From: an uncultured Stomatobaculum sp.
Lineage (GTDB): Bacteria; Bacillota; Clostridia; Lachnospirales; Lachnospiraceae
Reading direction: 5' to 3'
Length of the DNA: 60,644 nt
Assembly (NCBI RefSeq): GCF_937924975.1
Contig: NZ_CALEYG010000037.1
Span: forward strand, 1-60,644
Part shown: positions 14,444-22,806 of the stretch, piece by piece
How the letters are laid out: every line of letters begins with the position of its first letter
Position numbering within the stretch: the stretch's first letter is position 1
Notes under the pieces: generated by a model
Seen by the model: the letters and a program-made list of their open reading frames with translations, nothing else
What the model was told of the DNA's origin: nothing
Database searches by the model: none
Position numbers and translations under genes: made by a program

Positions 14444-14915
14444 CCGTAACCTCTTCTTTCCAAACAGATAAAGTCCGATTCCAGTAGATGAGCGCATCCT
14501 CTACCGGTTTTTCATAGTAGTTCTTTCTTCTGCCCGCAAGCAGAAAACCGTGTTTCTCATAGAGTTGAATCGCAGCTGTGTTTCCCGCTCTCACCTCAAG
14601 CGTAGCCGCCTCCGCGCCCCGCGCGCACATTTCCCGTAAGCCTGCGCGAAGCAGAAGCAGCCCGAGGTGTTGTCCCCGCGCTTTTGGCAAAACGGCAATG
14701 CGCATGAGTTCCGCTTCATCGCCGAGCACACGCACATTTACATAGCCGAGCAGTGTGTCCTCGGCGATCAGCACAAAGACACTGTCATACGAAGAGCTTA
14801 ACAAATCCGAGAGTAGCCGAAAAGACCAAGGATCCGGAAAACAACGGCGCTCCGCTTCCGCCATTGCCTCCAGATCCGCCGCGACCGCGCGTCGCACTTC
14901 GGGCAAGCCGCTCAA
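14436..14915 (-). CDS. rimI: Ribosomal-protein-alanine N-acetyltransferase (GNAT)
   Basis: A GNAT-fold acetyltransferase, 159 aa, which acetylates the N-terminal Ala of ribosomal protein S18 in well-studied species. Acetyl-CoA loop: IAVLPKARGQHLGLLLL; motif B: NTAAIQLYEKHGF. Start codon is TTG, overlapping the tsaB stop (GTTGA), and is needed to keep the first strand VRRAVAADLEAM. The tsaE-tsaB-rimI-tsaD order is widely conserved. Confidence 0.92.
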   Translation of the reverse strand: MSGLPEVRRAVAADLEAMAEAERRCFPDPWSFRLLSDLLSSSYDSVFVLIAEDTLLGYVNVRVLGDEAELMRIAVLPKARGQHLGLLLLRAGLREMCARGAEAATLEVRAGNTAAIQLYEKHGFLLAGRRKNYYEKPVEDALIYWNRTLSVWKEEVTDA

Positions 14916-15697
14916 CGCTCTGCCCTCGCTTTTTTCGGACTCACGCCTGCCGCGAGTTCCCGCTCCAAATCGTATTGTATCGCTTCCTCGCGCTCGCGCT
15001 CCGCCTGGCTCTTTCTCAGGTATTCGGGCGCAAAGGCCTCCGGGGAAACGGTTTTCCCCGCCGCCGCATAAATCTCTCCGAGCGCTGCGACCGAGGCGGC
15101 CCGCGCGCGGCTGTTATTCGGCGCCGCGACCGCATACGGCACGGTGAGGGTCGCCGCAAGGCGCGATAGCACCGGGATGCCGTCGCCGACAAATATCACC
15201 GCTTCTCCCCGCGCATTCAGCTCTTCGACGAGCGCCTCTGCCGAAACGGCGCGCGGCGCTGCGACTGTCTCGAGCAAACCGCCGGGCGAAAAATCACTGC
15301 CCTCTGTCGCCTTCCGGCGATACAAACCGTTGTACACCTGACTGCGCCGTGCATCCATGACCGGGCAGAGCAGGCGCTCACTTCCCGCCAGATTATAGGC
15401 GAGCGCTTCGAGCGTCGAGACAGCGACGAGCGGTTTTTGCAGCACCAGACCGAGGCCCTTTGCCGTCGCCGCGCCGATCCTAAGTCCCGTGAACGAACCC
15501 GGCCCCGCCGAAATCGCAATCGCATCGAGCGTCCCGAGCTCCAGGCCGAGCGAGCGCTTCAGCTCGTCCAGCATGGGCAGCAAGGTCTGCGAATGCGTCT
15601 TTTTATCGGTCACGGTATATTCCGCGGTCAGCATCCCATCGGTCACGAGTGCAACCGAAGCGGTCAGCGCCGCGCTCTCAATTCCCAGAATTTTCAT
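14912..15697 (-). CDS. tsaB: tRNA threonylcarbamoyladenosine biosynthesis protein TsaB
   Basis: Partner of TsaD in t6A formation; ASKHA fold without own catalysis. It begins MKILGIESAALTASVALV and contains ISAGPGSFTGLRIGAATAKGL, the TsaB signature, then VMDARRSQVY. 261 residues from the chosen start; the longer reading would begin inside tsaE. The first 20 bases overlap the end of tsaE. Confidence 0.95.
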   Translation of the reverse strand: MKILGIESAALTASVALVTDGMLTAEYTVTDKKTHSQTLLPMLDELKRSLGLELGTLDAIAISAGPGSFTGLRIGAATAKGLGLVLQKPLVAVSTLEALAYNLAGSERLLCPVMDARRSQVYNGLYRRKATEGSDFSPGGLLETVAAPRAVSAEALVEELNARGEAVIFVGDGIPVLSRLAATLTVPYAVAAPNNSRARAASVAALGEIYAAAGKTVSPEAFAPEYLRKSQAEREREEAIQYDLERELAAGVSPKKARAER

Positions 15698-16145
15698 GCC
15701 TGTCTTCCTTTGCCGGAAAGCCGGAGACGCGGATGATGCGAACATCATCCCCCTTCTCCGGCGCTCGAGTAATCTCTACTTTTGCCGCATCCCGCGGTAA
15801 AAAGTCCGGCATGCGGGACGCCCACTCGACGAGGCTCACGCCGTCGCCGTAAAAGCAGTCCTCGTAGCCGAGCTCATCCATCTCGCTCTCGTCCTCGAGG
15901 CGATATAAGTCAAAGTGCCAGAGCGCCAGGCGGCCGCCCTCATAGCCCTGCAGAATCGTGAAGGTCGGGCTGGTCACCGGCTCCGTTATGCCGAGTCCGC
16001 GCGCAAACCCGCGCGCAAAGGCAGTCTTTCCGGCACCGAGATCCCCCTCGAGCCGTATGACAGTCCCCCCGGGGACCTCCCGCGCGAGTTCCGCCGCAAA
16101 GCGCTCGGTCTCTTCCTCCGAGCGGCTCTCCCGCGTGACGTTCAT
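15678..16145 (-). CDS. tsaE: tRNA threonylcarbamoyladenosine biosynthesis ATPase TsaE
   Basis: ATPase that drives turnover of the TsaBD complex. Walker A LEGDLGAGKTAFARG, then VTSPTFTILQGYE and the conserved WHFDLYRL. 155 residues is the family size. Its ATG overlaps the hom stop (CGATGA), coupling t6A synthesis to homoserine dehydrogenase translation. Confidence 0.95.
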   Translation of the reverse strand: MNVTRESRSEEETERFAAELAREVPGGTVIRLEGDLGAGKTAFARGFARGLGITEPVTSPTFTILQGYEGGRLALWHFDLYRLEDESEMDELGYEDCFYGDGVSLVEWASRMPDFLPRDAAKVEITRAPEKGDDVRIIRVSGFPAKEDRHENSGN

Positions 16146-17362
16146 CGCTCCGAAAGCTCCGCGCGAATCATCGCGAGAATATTCGGCACCTTGGCCGCCC
16201 TCTCACGGTAGGTAAACTCTGTCATCGGCGCGCTGACAATCGCGACCTCCTCGAGGTCCGGAAGCTGAATCACGCGCTCCGCCTCAAACTGCTCCTTTGC
16301 GGCCGCGAGCGAAGCCGCATCGCCCGAAAGACGCACAAAGTAGCGGTGCTTTTCGCTCTCGTGCGAGGTGACTGCCTGCTTCTCCGCCGTCCAGCCGAAA
16401 CGGACATTCTCGTTCTTGTGCTTTGCCGCCTCCATCATGTCGGCGAGCACTGCACTTGCGGTCGGGAGCTTACCCGCGCCGCTGCCGTAGAGCATGGTCG
16501 TGCCGAGGAGATTGCCCTTGATCACAATGCCGTTGTAGACACCCTGTACCGCGTAGAGCGGATTCTCATCGCTCACAAGCAGCGGGAACACGCTGACCGT
16601 GACCTGATTGCCCGCAAACTGCGCTGCGCCGACCAGCTTGATCGAAGCCTTGAGTTCCAGCGCATAGCGGAAGTCCGTGCTGTCAATCTTCGAGATACCC
16701 TCAGTGTAGACATCCTCGAAATTCACCTCTTTGCCCGTCACGAGCGAAGAGAGAATCGCAATCTTCCGGCAGGTGTCATGGCCCTCGATATCTGCCTCCG
16801 GATTCCGCTCCGCATAGCCGAGGCGCTGCGCATCCGCGAGCACATCGCCGAACTCCGCACCCTCGCGGTCCATCCGCGTCAGGATATAGTTGGTCGTGCC
16901 GTTCAAAATGCCGGTGATTTCGGTGATCACCTGTCCCTGATAACCCGTGCCGAGGGTCCGAATCACCGGGATGCCGCCGCCGACCGCCGCCTCAAAGAAG
17001 AAGTTGACCTTCCGATCGCGTGCAATCTGTAAGAGCTCTGTGCCGTGTGCCGCGACCAAAGCCTTATTGCTCGTCACGACGTGCTTGCCTTTTAAGAGAG
17101 CCGCCTTGACAAACTCGTAGGCCGGCGTCGTGCCGCCCATGGTCTCGACAACCAAAGAAATCTCCTCATCCTCTTCGATGTCCGAAAACTTGTCGGTAAT
17201 CAGCTGCTCCGCCGGATCGCCCGGGAACTTCCGAAGATCCAGAATGCGCTTCACCTCGAGCGCCTCGCCGATCTCCGCGGCGATGACCTTCTGATTGGTC
17301 ACAACCGCCTCGTAAACACCCGCACCGACAGTGCCGTATCCCATAATTGCTGCTTTGATCAT
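16142..17362 (-). CDS. hom: Homoserine dehydrogenase
   Basis: Reduces aspartate semialdehyde to homoserine for threonine and methionine. NAD(P)-binding MGYGTVGAGVYE at the N-terminus, then VVTSNKALVA and the substrate/catalytic region GGGIPVIRT...GILNGTTNYIL. The C-terminal about 85 residues form an ACT domain, the usual site of threonine feedback. Start MIKAAIMGYG with GAGGGAG ten bases upstream; 406 aa. It follows the ACT-protein gene by seven bases, an order common in Firmicutes. thrC is at 25191-26681 and metK at 38036, so three genes of this branch fall in the window. Confidence 0.95.
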   Translation of the reverse strand: MIKAAIMGYGTVGAGVYEAVVTNQKVIAAEIGEALEVKRILDLRKFPGDPAEQLITDKFSDIEEDEEISLVVETMGGTTPAYEFVKAALLKGKHVVTSNKALVAAHGTELLQIARDRKVNFFFEAAVGGGIPVIRTLGTGYQGQVITEITGILNGTTNYILTRMDREGAEFGDVLADAQRLGYAERNPEADIEGHDTCRKIAILSSLVTGKEVNFEDVYTEGISKIDSTDFRYALELKASIKLVGAAQFAGNQVTVSVFPLLVSDENPLYAVQGVYNGIVIKGNLLGTTMLYGSGAGKLPTASAVLADMMEAAKHKNENVRFGWTAEKQAVTSHESEKHRYFVRLSGDAASLAAAKEQFEAERVIQLPDLEEVAIVSAPMTEFTYRERAAKVPNILAMIRAELSER

Positions 17363-17369
17363 TTCTCTT

Positions 17370-17813
17370 TTACTCCCTCGATAAAATCGTGACTTCGCGG
17401 ACACCGCGCATTCCTTCCATCTGCTCCACCAGACCGGTGAGATCTTCGGTCTCCTGCCGCACCTCGAGCGAGAGCGAGACCGTTGCCATACCGTTTAACG
17501 GGATGGACTGGTGTATCGTGATGATATTCGCGTGAAAGCGCGCCACTGCTCCGAGAAGATCGGCGAGCAGTCCCGGCTCATCCAGAATTTCAATGGAAAG
17601 CGTGATTTTCTGTCCGCTCACCGTATCGCCGAACGGAAAGATGTCCTCTTTGTACTTATAGAATGAGCTTCTGCTGATTCCGGTCTGTCCGGTCGCCTCG
17701 CTGACCGACATGCCCCGGTTCGCCCGGAGCAGCCGCTTGGTCTCGACGACGCGGAGCAGAACATCCGGCACCGCCTTGCGGCGAACCACATAGTATCTAC
17801 CCTCTTCTTCCAT
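17370..17813 (-). CDS. UPF0735-type ACT domain protein
   Basis: 147 residues: an N-terminal helix-turn-helix-like segment (MSVSEATGQTGISRSSFYKYK) and a C-terminal ACT domain (SIEILDEPGLLADLLGAVA, ANIITIHQSIP). Members of this family, sometimes called PheB, often precede hom and are thought to sense an amino acid. Start MEEEGRYYV is supported by GGAGGG nine bases upstream. First gene of the operon, about 33 nt after the predicted transcription start, so it could regulate what follows; that is inference. Confidence 0.88.
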   Translation of the reverse strand: MEEEGRYYVVRRKAVPDVLLRVVETKRLLRANRGMSVSEATGQTGISRSSFYKYKEDIFPFGDTVSGQKITLSIEILDEPGLLADLLGAVARFHANIITIHQSIPLNGMATVSLSLEVRQETEDLTGLVEQMEGMRGVREVTILSRE

Positions 17814-17852
17814 CTGTGCGCCCTCCGGATACAACTGTTTCTCACAGGGCGC

Positions 17853-17881
17853 ATTCTAACACGCGGCGGCGGGAAGTGCAA
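17853..17881 (-). promoter_or_regulatory. Promoter of the ACT-hom-tsa-ispD operon
   Basis: Read on the minus strand: -35 TTGCAC (17876-17881), 17-bp spacer, -10 TAGAAT (17853-17858). It lies between the prfB terminator and the first gene. Confidence 0.65.
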
Positions 17882-17912
17882 GTTATCGCACGCAAATCCC
17901 GCTGTTTCCATC

Positions 17913-17940
17913 AAAAAATCCCGGCGCATCCGCCGGGATT
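17913..17940 (-). terminator. Terminator of secA-prfB
   Basis: ATCCCGGCG pairs with CGCCGGGAT around a four-base loop, followed on the minus strand by six T, eight bases after the prfB stop. Confidence 0.9.
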
Positions 17941-17947
17941 CGTTGCA

Positions 17948-19087
17948 TTAATCGTCGCTGCCGGCGCCCTTCATGTCCGGCTTGCCGAGGCTCACCCAGG
18001 TGAGATAAGCCGTCATAAAGTCGTCGAGATCGCCGTCGAGTACAGCGTCCACATTACCTGTCGAAAAGCCCGTGCGGTGATCCTTGACCATCGTATAGGG
18101 TTGTAACACATAAGAGCGAATCTGGCTACCCCAGCCGTTGTCCTTCACAACACCGCGAATCTCATCCGCCTTCTCCGCCTGCTGCTGCTGCTCGAGCATG
18201 TAGAGCTTGGCCTCGAGCATCTGCATCGCCTTGTCCTTGTTCTGGAACTGGCTGCGCTCGTTCTGGCAAGTCACGACAATACCGGTCGGCAGGTGGGTGA
18301 TGCGGATGGCCGAGGAGGTCTTATTGATGTGCTGACCGCCTGCGCCGCTCGAACGGTAGGTGTCGACGCGAATATCGTCGGGGTTGATGTCGACATGAAT
18401 CTCGTTCGAGAGCTCCGGCATAATATCGCAGGAAACGAACGAAGTCTGACGCTTGCCCGCCGCGTTGAAGGGCGAGATGCGCACCAGGCGGTGCACGCCG
18501 TGTTCGCTCCGGAGTCTTCCGTAGGCATTCTCGCCGTTAATCTGAATGGTCACGGACTTGATGCCCGCGACATCGCCGTCGAGGTAATCGAGCACCTCGA
18601 TCGAATAGCCGTGACTCTCGGCCCAGCGCGTATACATGCGGTAGAGCATCGAGCACCAGTCCGAGGACTCCGTGCCGCCCGCGCCCGCATTCAGGCGGAG
18701 AATCGCATTGTTCGCGTCGTACTCGCCCGTGAGCAGCGTCTCCGCCTTCAGTGCCTCCAAATCGTGAATGAAGCCGTCCAGCATCTCCCGAATCTCCGGA
18801 ATCAGCTCTTCATCGCCCTCTTCGTTGCCGAGCTCAATCATGTCCGCAATATCCTGATAGGCGCTCGAAAGCTTGTGAAAGCGCTCCACGGTGTCCTTCA
18901 GGCTCTTGTTTTCCCGCACGATTTTAGTCGACTGCTCCGGGTTCTCCCAGAAATTCGGCTCTTCCATCATGCGGTCAAGCTCTGCGATGCGTTTCTCCTT
19001 GTTCTCAAGGTCCAGGGAGCCCTCCACCTCCTGAAGCGGCTTCTGATAGGTGGAGAGGGTGTATTTCATATTATCTAATTCGACCAA
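17948..19087 (-). CDS. prfB: Peptide chain release factor 2
   Basis: Releases finished peptides at UGA and UAA. The SPF codon-recognition tripeptide (RISPFN) and the catalytic GGQ (SSGAGGQHINKTSSA) are present; 379 aa. The reading frame is continuous: where many prfB genes carry the CTTTGAC +1 frameshift site, this one reads GGC TCC CTG GAC, so the usual autoregulatory frameshift is absent. Start is TTG with AGGAGG five bases upstream; an ATG six codons later is an alternative. It follows secA by 15 bp. Confidence 0.96.
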   Translation of the reverse strand: MVELDNMKYTLSTYQKPLQEVEGSLDLENKEKRIAELDRMMEEPNFWENPEQSTKIVRENKSLKDTVERFHKLSSAYQDIADMIELGNEEGDEELIPEIREMLDGFIHDLEALKAETLLTGEYDANNAILRLNAGAGGTESSDWCSMLYRMYTRWAESHGYSIEVLDYLDGDVAGIKSVTIQINGENAYGRLRSEHGVHRLVRISPFNAAGKRQTSFVSCDIMPELSNEIHVDINPDDIRVDTYRSSGAGGQHINKTSSAIRITHLPTGIVVTCQNERSQFQNKDKAMQMLEAKLYMLEQQQQAEKADEIRGVVKDNGWGSQIRSYVLQPYTMVKDHRTGFSTGNVDAVLDGDLDDFMTAYLTWVSLGKPDMKGAGSDD

Positions 19088-19102
19088 AGCTGCCTCCTGT
19101 TA

Positions 19103-21904
19103 TTAAAGCTGCACCGGTGTGGGGCCCTGCTCTCCGTTCTGCTGGAAGAGCTTCCGGCCGCAGCACTGCTTGAACTTCTTGCCGCTGCCGCAGGGGCAGG
19201 GATCGTTCGGCATAATCTTCTTCTGCTCGTTGACAATCGGCGCCTTCCGGAGGCCGCCCTCGTCCTTGTTCGTTCCGGTGATGACCGGTGCCTGGCGGCG
19301 CTCTAACTCATCCTGCCGCTCTAAGCGGAGATGGCAGAGCAGACGGACCGTGTCGTCCTCAATGCCGGCAATCATCTCCTCGAACATGTTATAAGCTTCC
19401 ATCTTGTATTCGACCAGCGGATCTCTCTGGCCGTAAGCCTGGAGACCGATGCCCTGGCGAAGCTGCTCCATGTCATCGATGTGGTTCATCCACTTCGCGT
19501 CGATTGCGCGGAGCAGCACGACGCGCTCCACCTCGCGCGCATCCTCGGGTCTCGGGAACTCCTGCTCCTTCTTCTCGTAGAATGCAAGCGCCTGCTTCTG
19601 CAATTCGTCGAGCAGTTCCTTCTTCGTCATACCGACCTTGTCCTCGGTATACACGACAGGCTGCAGCGGGATAATCGAGAGCAGCAGATGGTTCAGCTCC
19701 TGGTAGTCCCAGTCCTTCGCGGGCGTGTCCTCGCCGATTGCGCGGTTCACGGCTCTCTCGACCACATGAGAGACCATGCTGAGAATGGTCTCCCGCATGT
19801 TCTCGCCGGTCAGCACCTTCTCGCGCTCTGCGTAAATCACTTCGCGCTGATCGTTGTTGACCTCGTCGTACTTTAAGAGCTGCTCGCGGATGCCGTAGTT
19901 GTTGGTCTCGATCTTCATCTGCGCCTTCTCGATTGCATTCGTGAGCATCTTGTGCTCAATGCGCTCGCCCTCCGGCACGCCGAGAGCATTAAACATACCG
20001 ATCAGGTGCTCGGAGCCGAAGAGACGCATCAAATCGTCCTCGAGGGAGATGTAGAAGCAGGACGAACCCGGGTCGCCCTGACGGCCGGAACGACCGCGCA
20101 GCTGGTTGTCAATGCGGCGTGCCTCGTGGCGCTCGGTGCCGATGACGCGGAGACCGCCGAGACCTCTGACCTCTGCCTGGAGCTCCTTCGACTTCTCGCG
20201 TGCGCGCTCATCCATCACCGCGAACGCATCGGCATCATAGTTCTCGCTCTCGGGGTCGTACTTCTCTCTCTCTTCCTTCGGGAGCTCGTCAATCAAATCC
20301 TTCCGGATTGCCTCGAGGCTGCCGCCGAGCAGAATATCGGTACCGCGACCTGCCATGTTCGTCGCAATCGTGACCGCGCCCTTCTTACCTGCCTGGGCGA
20401 TGATTGCCGCCTCTTTCTCGTGGTACTTCGCATTCAGGACTTCGTGCCGAATCCCCTCTCTCTTTAAGAGCTTCGAGAGCATCTCCGAGGTCTCGATTGT
20501 AATGGTACCGACCAGCAAGGGCTGTCCCGTCGCATGGTGCTCGCGGATGTCCTCGACGACCGCGTCAAACTTCTCTTTCTTGGTCTTAAAGACAGCGTCC
20601 GACTCATCCTTTCTCGCAACCGGCGTGTTGGTCGGAATCTCGATGACGTCCATGCCGTAGGTGTTGCGGAACTCCTTCTCCTCGGTCAATGCGGTACCGG
20701 TCATGCCGGCCTTCTTCTTGAACTTATTAAAGAAGTTCTGGAAGGTGATGGTCGCAAGGGTCTTCGACTCCTGGCGCACATCCACATGCTCCTTCGCCTC
20801 AATCGCCTGGTGCAGGCCGTCGGAGAAACGTCTGCCCGGCATGATACGACCCGTGAACTCGTCGACAATCAGAACCTCGCCGTCTTTCACGACATAGTCC
20901 TTGTCGCGGTGCATGAGCTCCTTCGCGCGGAGCGCCAGAATAACGCAGTGCTGAATCTCAAGGTTTTCCGGATCCGAGAAGTTCTCGAGGCCGAAGAACT
21001 TCTCGACTTTCGCGACGCCGTCCTCGGTCAGGTTCACAACCTTGTCCTTCTCATCGACCACATAGTCGCCGGTCTCGGTGATTTCCTCGCCCATAATCGC
21101 GTTCATCTTCGTGAACTCGCCCGAAGCCTCACCGCGCTCCAGCATATTGGCGAGCGTCGTGCAGGCATCGTAAATCTGCGTCGACTTACCGGACTGGCCG
21201 GAGATGATAAGCGGCGTTCTCGCCTCATCGATTAAAACAGAGTCCACCTCGTCGATGATGCAGTAGTCGAGGTTCCGGAGCACCTGCTGGTTCTTGTAGA
21301 TGGCCATGTTGTCGCGCAGATAGTCAAAGCCGAGCTCGTTGTTCGTCACATAGGTGATGTCGCAGGCATAGGCTTTCTGTCTCTGCTCGGAATTCATCGC
21401 GTTGGTGACGACCCCGACCGTGAGGCCGAGGAAGCGGTGGATGCGTCCCATCCACTCCGCGTCACGCGAAGCGAGGTAGTCGTTGACCGTGACAATCAAC
21501 ACGCCCTTGCCCGCAAGTGCGTTCAGGTACGCCGGTGCGGTCGAGACCAGAGTCTTACCTTCACCGGTCTTCATCTCGGCAATGCGGCCCTGGTGCAACA
21601 CAATACCGCCGGTCAGCTGTACCGGATAGTGCTCCATGCCGCCCTCATACGTTCCGTCCGCGCGCTTCACGCCGGTCGCGCGGCGCGCACCCTCGCGCAC
21701 GGTCGCAAACGCTTCCGGCAGAATATCGTCGAGGGTCTCGCCCGCCGCGAGGCGATCTTTGAACTTTCCGGTCTGTGCCTTCAGTTCTTCATCGCTCATC
21801 GCGACCATCGTGTCGCGGAGCGATAAAATCTTGTCGACTTGCGGCTTAATCATCTTCAGTTCGCGCTGGCTGTGTGTTCCAAAAATACTCTCAATTAAAT
21901 TCAT
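19103..21904 (-). CDS. secA: Preprotein translocase ATPase SecA
   Basis: Motor that pushes unfolded proteins through SecYEG. 933 aa with full domains: Walker A EMKTGEGKTLV, DEVDSVLIDEARTPL (DEAD-like), GRGTDILLGG, RGRSGRQGDPG (arginine-finger motif). The C-terminal zinc motif NDPCPCGSGKKFKQCCGR is present, so SecB-type or ribosome contacts of the tail are retained. It stands alone in front of prfB, as in many Firmicutes. A second translocase gene set, secDF-yajC, lies at 43.8-47.6 kb. Confidence 0.98.
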   Translation of the reverse strand: MNLIESIFGTHSQRELKMIKPQVDKILSLRDTMVAMSDEELKAQTGKFKDRLAAGETLDDILPEAFATVREGARRATGVKRADGTYEGGMEHYPVQLTGGIVLHQGRIAEMKTGEGKTLVSTAPAYLNALAGKGVLIVTVNDYLASRDAEWMGRIHRFLGLTVGVVTNAMNSEQRQKAYACDITYVTNNELGFDYLRDNMAIYKNQQVLRNLDYCIIDEVDSVLIDEARTPLIISGQSGKSTQIYDACTTLANMLERGEASGEFTKMNAIMGEEITETGDYVVDEKDKVVNLTEDGVAKVEKFFGLENFSDPENLEIQHCVILALRAKELMHRDKDYVVKDGEVLIVDEFTGRIMPGRRFSDGLHQAIEAKEHVDVRQESKTLATITFQNFFNKFKKKAGMTGTALTEEKEFRNTYGMDVIEIPTNTPVARKDESDAVFKTKKEKFDAVVEDIREHHATGQPLLVGTITIETSEMLSKLLKREGIRHEVLNAKYHEKEAAIIAQAGKKGAVTIATNMAGRGTDILLGGSLEAIRKDLIDELPKEEREKYDPESENYDADAFAVMDERAREKSKELQAEVRGLGGLRVIGTERHEARRIDNQLRGRSGRQGDPGSSCFYISLEDDLMRLFGSEHLIGMFNALGVPEGERIEHKMLTNAIEKAQMKIETNNYGIREQLLKYDEVNNDQREVIYAEREKVLTGENMRETILSMVSHVVERAVNRAIGEDTPAKDWDYQELNHLLLSIIPLQPVVYTEDKVGMTKKELLDELQKQALAFYEKKEQEFPRPEDAREVERVVLLRAIDAKWMNHIDDMEQLRQGIGLQAYGQRDPLVEYKMEAYNMFEEMIAGIEDDTVRLLCHLRLERQDELERRQAPVITGTNKDEGGLRKAPIVNEQKKIMPNDPCPCGSGKKFKQCCGRKLFQQNGEQGPTPVQL

Positions 21905-21984
21905 GTTCCCGCTCTCTCCCGCTGTTCGCAGAAATAAAGTTTTGTTCGTCTTTTCCGTCCTGTAAAATCCCGTATATCCGTTCT

Positions 21985-22013
21985 ATTCTATCACCTCTGT
22001 TTCTATTGCGCAA
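21985..22013 (-). promoter_or_regulatory. Promoter of secA-prfB
   Basis: Read on the minus strand: -35 TTGCGC (22008-22013), 17-bp spacer, -10 TAGAAT (21985-21990), about 80 nt before the secA ATG. Confidence 0.5.
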
Positions 22014-22067
22014 TGGAGCGACTCTGCGTTATTTTTGTAGCTTTTTACTTCTCTTTTTCATGATTTA

Positions 22068-22076
22068 TGCTATACT
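22068..22076 (+). promoter_or_regulatory. Extended -10 promoter of hpf
   Basis: TGCTATACT (extended -10) lies about 87 nt before the hpf ATG. No convincing -35 at normal distance. The leader ends with AAAGGAG before the start codon. Confidence 0.55.
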
Positions 22077-22162
22077 GAAATCAGCAACATCGCAGCATTT
22101 TCCGTCAAAGTGTCGGAAAATAAGCTGTGCATTCGCATCAAACTTGAAAGGAGCAGAACAGT

Positions 22163-22693
22163 ATGCGTATCACCATTAGCGGAAGAAACGTGGATTTGGG
22201 CGACAGACTGAAGAATCAGGTGAACAAAAAGCTCGGGAAACTCGAGAAGTATTTTGCTCCCGATACCGAGGCGCGCGTTGTTCTGAGCCGCCGGAAGGAT
22301 GCCGAGATTATCGAGGTCACGATTCCGACCCGCAACGGTTTTATCCGCGCCGAAGAGGCAACCGATGACTTCTTTGCCTCGATTGATCTCGCGGAAGAGA
22401 CCATTGAGCGCCAGATTAAGAAATACAAGACGAAGCTCGCGGACAAAAAACAGTCCGCACTCGCCTTCTCCGATCTCTTCCTCGACGAGACGGAGGATGA
22501 GGCCGAGGCCGATCTTCGCATCGTGAAGAACAAGAAGTTTGAGCTTCACCCGATGACGCCCGAGGAGGCCTGCCTCCAGATGGAACTGCTCGGCCACGCC
22601 TTTTTTGTCTTCCTGAACGGAGACAGCGGCAATGTGGAGGTTGTCTACAAGCGCCGCGACGGCAGCTACGGTCTGATTGAGCCGCGTGTCTGA
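22163..22693 (+). CDS. hpf: Ribosome hibernation promoting factor, long form
   Basis: Binds the decoding centre of idle ribosomes and, in the long form, dimerises them into 100S particles. 176 aa: the N-terminal S30AE domain (ITISGRNVDLGDRLKNQV, 1-100), a variable acidic linker, and the C-terminal dimerisation domain (FELHPMTPEEACLQMELLGH). Divergent from secA. Followed by a terminator. Confidence 0.95.
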   Translation: MRITISGRNVDLGDRLKNQVNKKLGKLEKYFAPDTEARVVLSRRKDAEIIEVTIPTRNGFIRAEEATDDFFASIDLAEETIERQIKKYKTKLADKKQSALAFSDLFLDETEDEAEADLRIVKNKKFELHPMTPEEACLQMELLGHAFFVFLNGDSGNVEVVYKRRDGSYGLIEPRV

Positions 22694-22740
22694 GCTTCCG
22701 CTCACCGTTCCACTTGTTTTTCCATTCCATCAGAAGCGAA

Positions 22741-22774
22741 AGAGGCCGCGCAGATGCGCGACCTCTTTTTTTTT
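22741..22774 (+). terminator. Terminator of hpf, facing cooS
   Basis: AGAGG-c-CGCGC pairs with GCGCG-a-CCTCT around four bases, followed by nine T. The reverse strand also offers a short TTT, so it may serve the cooS-like gene that ends at 22807. Confidence 0.88.
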
Positions 22775-22806
22775 GTTTGCGACTCGTTTTTCCTTGCGCC
22801 TTTCGC

